From assembly GCA_045575975.1 (NCBI GenBank), contig JAZNFO010000020.1:1-13866 (forward strand): a stretch of 13,866 nucleotides of DNA, given 5' to 3'. Both the position numbers and the translations under genes were made by a program. Each line of letters begins with the position of its first letter. Positions within the stretch are counted from its first letter, which is position 1. This document shows positions 1-7,308 of this stretch, piece after piece. Origin of the DNA: RGIG8709 sp045575975. Its GTDB lineage: Bacteria; Bacillota; Clostridia; Monoglobales; Monoglobaceae. Under the pieces are notes generated by a model. It ran no database searches. It had not been told where the DNA came from and was given only the letters and a program-made list of their open reading frames with translations.

Positions 1-45
1 CACGATGTTGTGCTTAAAGATAAGAATGTTATTCCTGTTAAATAG
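1..45 (+). CDS. C-terminal tail of an unidentified plus-strand gene (partial)
   Basis: Frame 1 is open from the window edge and reads HDVVLKDKNVIPVK before a TAG stop at 43-45. A strong bidirectional hairpin terminator follows 18 bases later, as expected for a gene that converges on spoIIP. Only 14 residues are visible, so no family can be assigned. It could also be a chance open stretch; the main support is the terminator placed just after the stop. Confidence 0.4.
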   Translation, partial: HDVVLKDKNVIPVK

Positions 46-62
46 TTTTTGATATTTTGAGC

Positions 63-95
63 AAAAAGGATGTGAAAAAAATCACATCCTTTTTT
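63..95. terminator. Bidirectional intrinsic terminator between spoIIP and the plus-strand gene
   Basis: A 13-base arm at 63-75 (five A then GGATGTGA) is the exact reverse complement of 82-94, with a six-A loop at 76-81. Read on either strand the stem is followed by a T-rich run, so it can end transcription from both sides. The spoIIP stop codon (94-96) overlaps the edge of the stem. Confidence 0.85.
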
Positions 96-1236
96 ATTTT
101 AAGCTTTCCGCTATAACCTTTGCGGCACACTGGGCGCCATATATTGCTTCCTTTAAGGTGTTTCCGCTTGTGCCTACCTCCAGTATCATACTACCCGATG
201 TTAAATGTTCATTAAATCTTTCTTTTCTTAAGTTTATTCCCCTCATTAAACCGGGATATTTATTTTCAATTTTATTCTGTAAATACACTGCCAGCTGCAG
301 ATTTTTTCTCCACTCAGGATGGAAAAGTCCTCCTGCATCTGTTCCTATTACGAACATAAGTTGAGCCGCTTTTTTCCCTTTTATCTCAGTTACCACCTTT
401 GCTTTTGTTCCGTCGCCATAAACTATCGCATCTCTGTGCACATCTATTATCATTTTTATTGAGGGATATTTTTTCAGATATTCTTCCCCTGTTTTTAACG
501 AATTTGCATAAGAACCATTATAATTTGGATAATCATGAAGAGTTGTGTCGTGAACCACATCTATCCCGTTTTCCCTAAAAATTTCTGCCATACATTCTCC
601 CACCCTGACCACATTTTTGCTTAAATCCTGACTTCTGTCGCTAGCTGTGTTGTCATAATATTCTATACCTTCTTCAGTGTAGCTTTCTGTGGCGTGAGTA
701 TGTAAAATCAAAATCTGTGGACCCGATTTATCCAAAACAACAGAAGATGCCTCCGAAAGCATCTTTGAAACATCAACCGAATAACCGGTTTCATTTTTTA
801 TTAAAATCTTTTTTCCGCTGTCCGAAAGGTTTTTCATCTGAGATGTATCCACACTTTTTATGGGATATTTTTTTTCATCTCTAAAATCAGGTGATGGATT
901 CGTTTCCTTTGTATCTGCATTTTCGGGATTATAGACTGATACCGCCTCATTCTCCGGTCTCTGCCACAAGGGAGAGTTTTTATATGCTGATATTTCAGGA
1001 AATTCACTTTCTATTATACTGAAATAATCTCCGGGATAAAAGCCCGTGAAGGTTGACACCATACTGTTTATAAATTTGATAAACCCGTTTTCTTCCCTTC
1101 CTTTCTCAGAAAATGAATTTATCCCAAAATACAAAATCAAACCAGCAAGAAACACACCAAAAAAAAGAAAAAGGGTTCTTATAACCTTTCTTAAATCTAT
1201 AATAACAGCCCTGTATACCTTTTTTCTTCTTCTCAA
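94..1236 (-). CDS. spoIIP: Stage II sporulation protein P, engulfment amidase/endopeptidase
   Basis: SpoIIP is a peptidoglycan hydrolase of the sporulating mother cell. In the known DMP machine it works with SpoIID and SpoIIM to thin septal peptidoglycan and drive the membrane around the forespore. The protein shows a basic N-terminus, one membrane helix at about residues 20-40, a variable linker of about 130 residues, then the C-terminal hydrolase domain. HTHATESY (about 179-186) and DVHRDA (about 265-270) match the family's metal-binding and catalytic motifs, and a conserved EVGTSGNT-type segment lies near the C-terminus. I chose the TTG at 1236 (380 residues) because AAGAGGTGA sits 8 bases upstream. 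The in-frame GTG at 1248 would overlap that ribosome binding site. It follows gpr across a terminator-like hairpin and probably has its own promoter. spoIID and spoIIM are not in the window. Confidence 0.93.
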   Translation of the reverse strand: MRRRKKVYRAVIIDLRKVIRTLFLFFGVFLAGLILYFGINSFSEKGREENGFIKFINSMVSTFTGFYPGDYFSIIESEFPEISAYKNSPLWQRPENEAVSVYNPENADTKETNPSPDFRDEKKYPIKSVDTSQMKNLSDSGKKILIKNETGYSVDVSKMLSEASSVVLDKSGPQILILHTHATESYTEEGIEYYDNTASDRSQDLSKNVVRVGECMAEIFRENGIDVVHDTTLHDYPNYNGSYANSLKTGEEYLKKYPSIKMIIDVHRDAIVYGDGTKAKVVTEIKGKKAAQLMFVIGTDAGGLFHPEWRKNLQLAVYLQNKIENKYPGLMRGINLRKERFNEHLTSGSMILEVGTSGNTLKEAIYGAQCAAKVIAESLK

Positions 1237-1244
1237 AACAGCAC

Positions 1245-1253
1245 TCACCTCTT
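1245..1253 (-). promoter_or_regulatory. Ribosome binding site that sets the spoIIP start
   Basis: The minus strand reads AAGAGGTGA here, close to the ideal anti-16S complement. It lies 8 bases before TTG at 1236 but covers the in-frame GTG at 1248, so the downstream TTG is the likely start. Confidence 0.65.
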
Positions 1254-1256
1254 CTT

Positions 1257-1292
1257 GAAAAAAATTAAAGACAAGCTTTGCTGCTTGTCTTT
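1257..1292 (-). terminator. Intrinsic terminator hairpin between gpr and spoIIP
   Basis: The arm at 1283-1292 (minus strand AAAGACAAGC) pairs perfectly with 1267-1276 (GCTTGTCTTT) around a six-base loop. It is followed on the minus strand by AA and a seven-T run. It lies about 30 bases after the gpr stop and ends just before the spoIIP ribosome binding site, so it should limit read-through from gpr into spoIIP. Confidence 0.8.
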
Positions 1293-1293
1293 A

Positions 1294-1320
1294 ATAATAT
1301 GAATGGTTTTAAAATTTTAT
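1294..1320 (-). promoter_or_regulatory. Candidate sigma-E-type promoter for spoIIP
   Basis: On the minus strand an ATA (1318-1320) stands 16 bases before CATATTAT (1294-1301), which resembles the mother-cell sigma-E pattern (ATA, about 16 bases, CATAnnnT). spoIIP is a known sigma-E target in Bacillus subtilis. The expected start near 1288 falls inside the 5' arm of the terminator hairpin. The region is AT-rich, so a chance match is possible. Confidence 0.45.
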
Positions 1321-1322
1321 TA

Positions 1323-2312
1323 CTAATATCTGTATAATTCCAATTCTTTCAGCGTTAAACCTCTGTGGAGTGCAAGGTTTATTCCGTCTGCAATAATTCT
1401 GGAAAGCCTTTCAATAGATTCATCAATTTCCTTTGGAGTCACAATAAAGTTTCCAACAGCAGGAGAAAGTGCCTGCTTGATAATCGGCATATTATCTTCC
1501 TCTTCTATTACGCTCAGCATTTTATATAAAGGCTCGTTATCCTTTGCATGTTCTTCAAGATTTCCTACCACAAGTTCAATTGTATCACCTGCTATGGTTG
1601 CCGCATCTACAACCGTTGGAATGCCAATTGCAATCACCGGAACACCTAAAGTTTTTTCATCAAGAGCCATTCGTCTGTTTCCAACTCCTGCCCCCGGAAC
1701 AATTCCCGTGTTTGAAATCTGAATAGTTGAATTTATTCTGTCAATTTTTCTTGAACAGAGTGCATCAATTGCTATAACAAGGTCAGGCTTAACCCTTTTG
1801 CAGAGACCTTTCACGATTTCCCCCGTTTCAATTCCTGTTATTCCAAGAACACCCGGGGCAACCGCTGAAACAGAAGAGAGTCTTTCATCAATTTCTTCGG
1901 GCATATATTTTTCAAGATGTCTTGTTACCAAAATATCACCAACAGTTTTCGGCCCTAGAGAATCTGCGGTTATGTTCCAGTTTCCAAGACCTATAACAAG
2001 GGTTGTTTTTATCTCTGTTTCAATTAGCTTTTCTATCTCATCCCTGCATATTTCCATAAGCTTTATATTGAGATTATTATATCCCGCAAAATCCTTGGGG
2101 AATTCAATGGTCACATAAGTCCCCATCTGCTTTTTAAGAGTCGCCTCGCCCTCATCATCCTCAATTTTAACTCTTGTTACTACTATATATTCACCGTTTT
2201 TTTCACTTTCAACACTGACACCCTTTATATCTTCCTCTTCTTCTATTTTTGCTGCTTCAAAATATAGCTCTCTTGCCTCTATGGCAAGGTCAGTTCTTGC
2301 GTATTCTTTCAA
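1323..2312 (-). CDS. gpr: GPR germination protease (spore protease)
   Basis: GPR degrades the small acid-soluble proteins that coat spore DNA, releasing amino acids during germination. It is made as a zymogen in the forespore. The 329-residue protein starts with the family signature RTDLAIEA (residues 6-13) and carries the two acidic residues expected in the active site: D117 in ADSLGP and D183 in AIDAL. Their spacing equals that of D127 and D193 in the B. megaterium enzyme. NTGIVPGAGVGNRR (about 201-214) is also typical. Translation starts at TTG: GTGAGG at 2321-2326 lies 8 bases upstream, while the ATG at 2319 is out of frame. The N-terminal extension before RTDLA is only five residues, shorter than the B. 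megaterium propeptide. A sigma-G-like promoter precedes it and a hairpin terminator follows it. Confidence 0.95.
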   Translation of the reverse strand: MKEYARTDLAIEARELYFEAAKIEEEEDIKGVSVESEKNGEYIVVTRVKIEDDEGEATLKKQMGTYVTIEFPKDFAGYNNLNIKLMEICRDEIEKLIETEIKTTLVIGLGNWNITADSLGPKTVGDILVTRHLEKYMPEEIDERLSSVSAVAPGVLGITGIETGEIVKGLCKRVKPDLVIAIDALCSRKIDRINSTIQISNTGIVPGAGVGNRRMALDEKTLGVPVIAIGIPTVVDAATIAGDTIELVVGNLEEHAKDNEPLYKMLSVIEEEDNMPIIKQALSPAVGNFIVTPKEIDESIERLSRIIADGINLALHRGLTLKELELYRY

Positions 2313-2348
2313 CTTTCATTCCTCACTTTTAAAAAGTATCTTTTCAAA

Positions 2349-2377
2349 TATTATGCCTTTTATATTGAAAATAATTC
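2349..2377 (-). promoter_or_regulatory. Candidate sigma-G-type forespore promoter for gpr
   Basis: The minus strand has GAATT (2373-2377), 17 bases, then CATAATA (2349-2355). CATAATA fits the sigma-G -10 pattern CATnHTA fully, and GAATT matches four of five positions of the -35 pattern. The predicted start near 2342 leaves a leader of about 30 bases to the TTG of gpr, which is a sigma-G/sigma-F target in Bacillus. Confidence 0.5.
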
Positions 2378-2383
2378 CTTTTT

Positions 2384-2414
2384 AAAAATAAAAAAGTCAG
2401 CCATTTGGCTGACT
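2384..2414 (-). terminator. Intrinsic terminator of the OLE-dxs-recN-ABC-F operon
   Basis: AGTCAGCC (2395-2402) and GGCTGACT (2407-2414) form a perfect 8-bp stem with a 4-base loop. On the minus strand it is followed by TTTTT-A-TTTTT. The first stem base is also the last base of the ABC-F stop codon, a very compact end to the operon. It insulates gpr from vegetative transcription. Confidence 0.9.
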
Positions 2415-4336
2415 TACTCTGATAAACTTTCCCATTCTTCGTAATATTCTTCCAAAGCTTTTTTAAGTTCTTCAAGCCTTGCACATTTTTCATTCATAAG
2501 GGCATAATCGGAAAACACTTTTTCATCCGTCATTTCACTTTCTACTTCAAGGCTTTCCTCCTCTGCCTCTTCAATAAGCTTTTCAAGCTCTCTTATACGG
2601 TTTTTGCGTTTTGCCTCCTGCTGTCTCATTTCTTTTGTCTTATAGCCCCGGTTATTTATTTTCTTTTCTGCGGCCTCAATTCTTTTTTCCCTTTTTTCTT
2701 CAGCTTCTCTTGATAATGCTTCTGACATTTTCTCCATATATTTATCAAATCCGCCGTCATAGGTCAAAGCTTCATTTTCTTTTATTTCAATTATCTTATG
2801 AGGAACCTTATTTAGAAGATATCTGTCGTGAGAAACAAAAATAAGCGTTCCTTCATAATCTGTCATAGCTTTTTCAAGAATTTCCTTTGATGCAAGATCA
2901 AGATGGTTTGTTGGCTCGTCCAGAATAAGAACATTTGCCCTTTCCAGCATAATTATACAAAAGGCAAGCTTTGCTCTCTCACCACCGCTTATAACCTTAA
3001 CCGGCTTATAAACCTCTTCCTGACTTAAAAGCACATTGCCAAGCATTCTTCTTATTTCGCTTTCGTTTATATGAGGAAATCTGTCCCACAATTCGGAAAT
3101 TGCGGTTTTTTCATGATTAAGATTTAAATTCTCCTGCTCATAATAGCTTAAGCTTGTGTTCTTTCCCCACACAACACTTCCCGACTCTGGAGGGATAATG
3201 CTTAGTATGGTTTTCAGGAAAGATGATTTCCCTATACCGTTTTCCCCGATTATGGCAATCTTTTCACCTCTTTTTATATCAAGGGAAAGATTTCTTGTTA
3301 AAACTTTTCGGTTTTCTCCCTCACCGACGGCAACTGTCAAGGCCTCTGTTTTTAAAACATCCTTATAAGGCTCCTTATCTGTTTCAAAGCGAAGCTTCAT
3401 CTGTTTCAAATCCCCAAGGGGTTTTTCAACAAGCTCCATATTTTCAAGCGCTTTTATTCTTGACTTTGCACTTTTAGAGGTGGACGCCCTTGCTATATTT
3501 TTTTCAATATAGGTTTCCATTTCAGCAATCTGTTCCTGCTGTTTTTTATATTCCTTTTCCTGTCTTGTAACTCTTTCTTCCTTAAGGATAAGATATTTTG
3601 AATAATTTCCCTTATAGGTATAGAGTCTTCCTCTTTCAAGCTCAAAAATTTCGTTCACCGTTTTATCAAGAAAATATCTGTCGTGGGAAATAACAAGAAT
3701 TGCCCCTTTATACGAAAGAAGGTATTCTTCAAGCCAGGCAAGGGTTTTGAAATCAAGGTGGTTTGTGGGCTCGTCCAGAATTAAAAGGTCAGGCTCTTCA
3801 AGAAGAAGCTTTGCAATCATAAGTCTTGTCTTCTCACCGCCTGACAAAGTGCTTATAACCGTATCCCTTGGCTTATCTGAAAAACCCATACCCGTCAGCA
3901 CAGTGCCTATTTTAACATCAATATTATATCCGTCACGGCTATCCATAAACGCCTGGAGTCTGTTATATTCTGCCATTATCCTTCTGTGTTCTGCTTCATC
4001 TTCAAAACTCTCCGACATTTTTTCTTCAAGCTGACGCATTTTTCTTTCAGCATTTTCCACATCAGAAAAGGGCTTTCTCATCTGGGCATCTATTGTTGAA
4101 TCTGATTCAAGTCCGCCTGTTTGCTTTAAATAACCAAAACTAATTCCCGTTGCTTTAAAAATTTCACCCTCTTCATATCTTAGTTCTCCGCATATAACAT
4201 TCAAGAGAGTTGTTTTTCCCGCACCGTTAACTCCAATAAGACCATATCTGCCTTTTTCTTCAATTGTTAAATTTATATCTTTTAAAATGTGGTTTTCTCC
4301 AAAATATTTGTTTACCCCACTAACCGATATCAGCAT
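2414..4336 (-). CDS. ABC-F family ATPase (YdiF/YkpA/Uup-like), probable ribosome-associated factor
   Basis: This soluble protein of 640 residues has two ABC domains in tandem and no membrane segments, the ABC-F layout. Domain 1 has Walker A GVNGAGKT (about 36-43), signature LSGGEKTRL and Walker B LLILDEPTNHLD. Domain 2 has Walker A GENGIGKS (about 364), signature ISGGERAKL and VLILDEPTNHLD. A charged helical linker (about 240-320) joins them and a long Glu/Lys-rich coiled coil forms the C-terminus (about 545-640). ABC-F proteins bind the ribosomal E site and affect elongation or, in some subfamilies, protect against antibiotics. Length and the C-terminal coiled coil point to the housekeeping YdiF-like group, but resistance cannot be excluded from sequence alone. 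Its GAGG ribosome binding site lies in the end of the preceding gene, only 2 bases upstream, so the two are probably translated in concert. Confidence 0.93.
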   Translation of the reverse strand: MLISVSGVNKYFGENHILKDINLTIEEKGRYGLIGVNGAGKTTLLNVICGELRYEEGEIFKATGISFGYLKQTGGLESDSTIDAQMRKPFSDVENAERKMRQLEEKMSESFEDEAEHRRIMAEYNRLQAFMDSRDGYNIDVKIGTVLTGMGFSDKPRDTVISTLSGGEKTRLMIAKLLLEEPDLLILDEPTNHLDFKTLAWLEEYLLSYKGAILVISHDRYFLDKTVNEIFELERGRLYTYKGNYSKYLILKEERVTRQEKEYKKQQEQIAEMETYIEKNIARASTSKSAKSRIKALENMELVEKPLGDLKQMKLRFETDKEPYKDVLKTEALTVAVGEGENRKVLTRNLSLDIKRGEKIAIIGENGIGKSSFLKTILSIIPPESGSVVWGKNTSLSYYEQENLNLNHEKTAISELWDRFPHINESEIRRMLGNVLLSQEEVYKPVKVISGGERAKLAFCIIMLERANVLILDEPTNHLDLASKEILEKAMTDYEGTLIFVSHDRYLLNKVPHKIIEIKENEALTYDGGFDKYMEKMSEALSREAEEKREKRIEAAEKKINNRGYKTKEMRQQEAKRKNRIRELEKLIEEAEEESLEVESEMTDEKVFSDYALMNEKCARLEELKKALEEYYEEWESLSE

Positions 4337-4338
4337 AA

Positions 4339-4743
4339 TTATTCCTCGATTTTTGAAACCTTAAGTCCTGTTTTCTTATTTTTGAATATAAGTTTTACTG
4401 CAAAAAACGCAACTGCAATTCCCAGAGCACCGCCAATGATTGCACTGTTTTCGTTTCTCAGAAGATACCAACCAAGAACTGCACCCACAATTAAAAATAA
4501 CACAAAAATTCCATACCCCGCTATTGCATAGGTATAAAAAAGCTTATCATCCATTGTAATCTGAACCTCATCCCCCACCTTCGGTGAAAAATCAAATTCC
4601 TTTTTAATGTCTGCTTCCACATAATGATTTTTCAGCTCACAACCTGAGCATGATGCACAGTTTCCGCCGCAGGCAGATTCACGGAGAACTTTAATTTTTG
4701 CTTTTTCTCCATTTATTTCACTTATAATTCCTTTATTTTTCAT
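4339..4743 (-). CDS. RseC/MucC-like membrane protein with N-terminal cysteine cluster
   Basis: This 134-residue protein fits the RseC/MucC family (SoxR-reducing system RseC-like). An N-terminal cytoplasmic part carries four cysteines, C25, C29, C32 and C35, in a Cx3Cx2Cx2C pattern suited to an iron-sulfur cluster or metal site. A short beta-rich segment (residues 40-65) contains VGDEVQI, and two membrane helices follow at about 71-95 and 101-120 with a charged tail. Family members are often found near Rnf electron-transport genes; here no rnf gene is nearby. Its ATG overlaps the recN stop by 4 bases (ATGA), with AAGGAG inside the end of recN, so it is translationally coupled to recN. The role in this organism is unknown; redox sensing or electron transfer is an inference from the cysteine cluster. 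Confidence 0.8.
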   Translation of the reverse strand: MKNKGIISEINGEKAKIKVLRESACGGNCASCSGCELKNHYVEADIKKEFDFSPKVGDEVQITMDDKLFYTYAIAGYGIFVLFLIVGAVLGWYLLRNENSAIIGGALGIAVAFFAVKLIFKNKKTGLKVSKIEE

Positions 4744-6428
4744 ACCCGCTTTTGCTCCTTAGCAAGGTTTAGCATCTCTTTTGCATTTTTTAAAGTAAGC
4801 TCGGTTATATATGCACCACCGATAATTCTTGCTAGCTCATTTGTTCGCTCTTCCTCATTGAGAAGAGAAACATCTGTTCTTGTTATATCATCTTTTGTTT
4901 CCTTATGAATTAAATAATGACTGTCTGCCATTGATGCAAGCTGAGATAAATGGGTGATTGAAAATACCTGCTTTTTTCTTGAAAGACGGCTCAGCTTTTC
5001 TGCAATTTTCTGTGCCGCTCTTCCGCTTACACCTGTGTCGATTTCGTCAAATATAAGTGTCTCTGCATCATCAGCATCTGCAAATATTGACTTTATACTG
5101 AGCATAATTCTTGAAAGCTCACCCCCTGATGCAATTTTTGAAAGCGGCTTTAACGCCTCACCCGGATTTGCGGAAATTAAAAATTCAACCTCATCCGCTC
5201 CGTTTGACGAAAGTATCGTTTCTCCGTTTTCATCTTTCTTATCTCTCACATCCGCTTTAAAAACAACCTTTGGCATATCAAGGTCAGAAAGCTCTCTCAT
5301 TATCTCAGCATCCAGTTTTTTTGATGCATCTTTTCTTTTTTCACTTAATATTTTTGCATATTCTGTGGCTTTTTCAAGAAGATTTTTTTCTTCTTTTATA
5401 AGCTTTTCAAGAAGCTCTTCACTTCCCTGAATTTCTGAAAGTTCCTCTTCAATTTTATCTCTGTATAATAAAATTTCTTCTTCGTTTTCTCCATATTTTC
5501 TGCAGAGAGAATTGATTACATCAATTCGAAGGTTAAGTTCATTAAATTCACCCTCATCAAAATCTGCTTTTGCCGTCTTTGACTTAAGCTCGGATGCAAC
5601 ATCTTCAATATCTATAAGGCTTGAATTAAGTCTTTCCGCAAGTTCTGACAAAGATGTATCAAATTCCGATACCCCGCCAAGACTTTTTATAGCCCCCGAA
5701 AGAAGGTCATAGACATTCTCATCTGCAGAATATAATCTTTCATAGGCATCATTTACACCTGATAAAATATTTTCAATATTTGAAAGATATGTTATTCTCT
5801 CCTCTATATCCGCTTTTTCTCCCTTTTTAAGCTTTGCGGAATTTATTTCATTAAGCTGAAATGAAAGAAGCTCGCATCTTCTCGCCTTTTCCTGTTCATT
5901 TTCGTTAAGAGCGCTTATTTTTTCCCTGATTTCTTTAAGCTCTTTATATTTTTCCTGATATTTTTCCTTTATATCCCGAGTCTTTGCGAAGCTGTCAAGA
6001 AAATTTATATGATTGCGGTTTGACAAAAGAAAGTGATTATCATTCTGTCCGTGAATATCGCAAAGATGCTTTGCAACCTCTTTTAAAACACTGTTTGTTA
6101 CGGTCATTCCGTTTATTCTGGCTGTGCTTTTTGAATCGCTGGTTATCTGCCTTGTTAAAATAACATCATCCTCTGTTTCAATGCCAAAATCCGAAAGCAA
6201 GCTGTTTATCTTTTCATTGGAAGAAAATAGAGCATTAACAACTGCTTTTTCAGCCCCGCTTCTAACCAGTTCTTTTCCACCGCGTCCGCCTAATGCCATA
6301 TTTATAGAGTCGATAAGAATAGACTTTCCCGCACCGGTTTCACCGGTCAGAACATTAAAGCCTTCCGAAAAATCAATTCTTGCTTCTTCAATTACTGCAA
6401 CATTTTTTATATATAGTTCCTTTAGCAT
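4740..6428 (-). CDS. recN: DNA repair protein RecN
   Basis: RecN is an SMC-like ATPase that binds DNA ends and supports recombinational repair of double-strand breaks with RecA. The 562-residue protein has the expected split ABC head. Walker A GETGAGKS is at residues 29-36, and a DIHGQND motif typical of RecN is near 124. Two coiled-coil arms (about 150-230 and 310-390) flank a middle segment. The signature ASGGELSR is near 430 and Walker B LIFDEIDTGVSG near 459. Length is normal for the family. ATG at 6428 is preceded by an AGGTAGGAT ribosome binding site that overlaps the nadK stop region, with a gap of 9 bases. No LexA-type operator is evident because the gene lies inside the operon. argR, a common neighbour immediately upstream in related genomes, is missing. 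Confidence 0.96.
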   Translation of the reverse strand: MLKELYIKNVAVIEEARIDFSEGFNVLTGETGAGKSILIDSINMALGGRGGKELVRSGAEKAVVNALFSSNEKINSLLSDFGIETEDDVILTRQITSDSKSTARINGMTVTNSVLKEVAKHLCDIHGQNDNHFLLSNRNHINFLDSFAKTRDIKEKYQEKYKELKEIREKISALNENEQEKARRCELLSFQLNEINSAKLKKGEKADIEERITYLSNIENILSGVNDAYERLYSADENVYDLLSGAIKSLGGVSEFDTSLSELAERLNSSLIDIEDVASELKSKTAKADFDEGEFNELNLRIDVINSLCRKYGENEEEILLYRDKIEEELSEIQGSEELLEKLIKEEKNLLEKATEYAKILSEKRKDASKKLDAEIMRELSDLDMPKVVFKADVRDKKDENGETILSSNGADEVEFLISANPGEALKPLSKIASGGELSRIMLSIKSIFADADDAETLIFDEIDTGVSGRAAQKIAEKLSRLSRKKQVFSITHLSQLASMADSHYLIHKETKDDITRTDVSLLNEEERTNELARIIGGAYITELTLKNAKEMLNLAKEQKRV

Positions 6429-6437
6429 CCAATCATC

Positions 6438-7286
6438 CTACCTAAAGTTTAACTTTTCTCTTATGTTATCAAAAAAATTACGGTTTGTTATTCTTAAAAG
6501 CTTTGTATGTACTTTTGATTCCTTAATTTTAACACTTTCGCATCTTCCAAGAACTCTCACTTTTTTACCGTCAACTGTCAGAACCGCCTCACATCTGTAA
6601 GGTGGAAGAGCCTCTGCCAAAATCTCACTTGTTGCGGGAAGAACAATGCTTCTCACCGTTAAACTGTGGGGACAGACAGGAACCGTGAGTATGCAGGAAA
6701 GACTTGGATGAATAACCGGACCCCCTGCCGACATTGAATACGCCGTTGAGCCCGTTGGAGTTGAAAATATAACTCCGTCCGCCGTGTATTCACTCATGAC
6801 CGTTCCGTCAACACTGGTTCTTAATGTTACCATTTTTGAATCTGCACCGCGGATAACAGCATCATTAAAAGCAATATAGCTTTCAATTTTCTGACTTCCG
6901 GAATAAACCGAAACCTCCAGCATCATACTTTCCATTATTTCATAATTTCCTGAAAAAACATCCTCAAAAACAGACTTATCATCTTTTTCCGCCTGAGTTA
7001 AAAAGCCTAGATGACCAATGTTTATACCCATAACAGGAATTGAAAATTTTGCCGCATTCTTTGTGGCATTTAAAACTGTTCCGTCTCCGCCAAGCGCCAC
7101 AATAAGGTCTGCTTTTTCAAAAAAGCTTTCTTCCGGAAGATACTCAGCTCCCTCTATATCTGCATAGGAAAATTTATCAGAGAGGAAAACTCTCTTCCCA
7201 AATTTTCTTATTTCCTTTGCAGTTTCTTTCGTATATTCAAGTTTCGGGTCTTTATCTAAGTTGGGGAAAATTGCTATTTTTTCCAT
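6438..7286 (-). CDS. nadK: NAD kinase
   Basis: This enzyme phosphorylates NAD to NADP with ATP or polyphosphate and so sets the cytoplasmic NADP pool. Diagnostic motifs are GGDGT (residues 66-70), NIGHLGFL (89-96), an NDAVIRG-type segment (about 140) and TPTGSTAYSMSAGGP (about 175-190), the last forming the NAD site. I chose ATG at 7286 (282 residues) because GGGTGG lies 5 bases upstream and MEKIAIFPN is a typical NadK N-terminus. An in-frame GTG at 7295 would overlap that ribosome binding site. It sits 22 bases after tlyA and 9 bases before recN. The dxs-tlyA-nadK-recN order is common in Clostridia. NADPH is needed in the pathway opened by Dxs (the DXR step), a plausible link between the genes. 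Confidence 0.96.
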   Translation of the reverse strand: MEKIAIFPNLDKDPKLEYTKETAKEIRKFGKRVFLSDKFSYADIEGAEYLPEESFFEKADLIVALGGDGTVLNATKNAAKFSIPVMGINIGHLGFLTQAEKDDKSVFEDVFSGNYEIMESMMLEVSVYSGSQKIESYIAFNDAVIRGADSKMVTLRTSVDGTVMSEYTADGVIFSTPTGSTAYSMSAGGPVIHPSLSCILTVPVCPHSLTVRSIVLPATSEILAEALPPYRCEAVLTVDGKKVRVLGRCESVKIKESKVHTKLLRITNRNFFDNIREKLNFR

Positions 7287-7308
7287 AATTACCACCCTGT
7301 TTTTAAAT

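Noticed and set aside
2414..4336. Antibiotic-resistance ABC-F (Vga/Lsa/Msr type)
   Set aside because: The long C-terminal coiled coil, 640-residue size and place in a housekeeping operon fit YdiF/Uup-like factors better; no sign of mobile context.
7287..7295. In-frame GTG at 7295 as nadK start
   Set aside because: It lies within the GGGTGG ribosome binding site serving ATG at 7286, and NadK proteins typically begin as MEKIAIFPN-like sequences.
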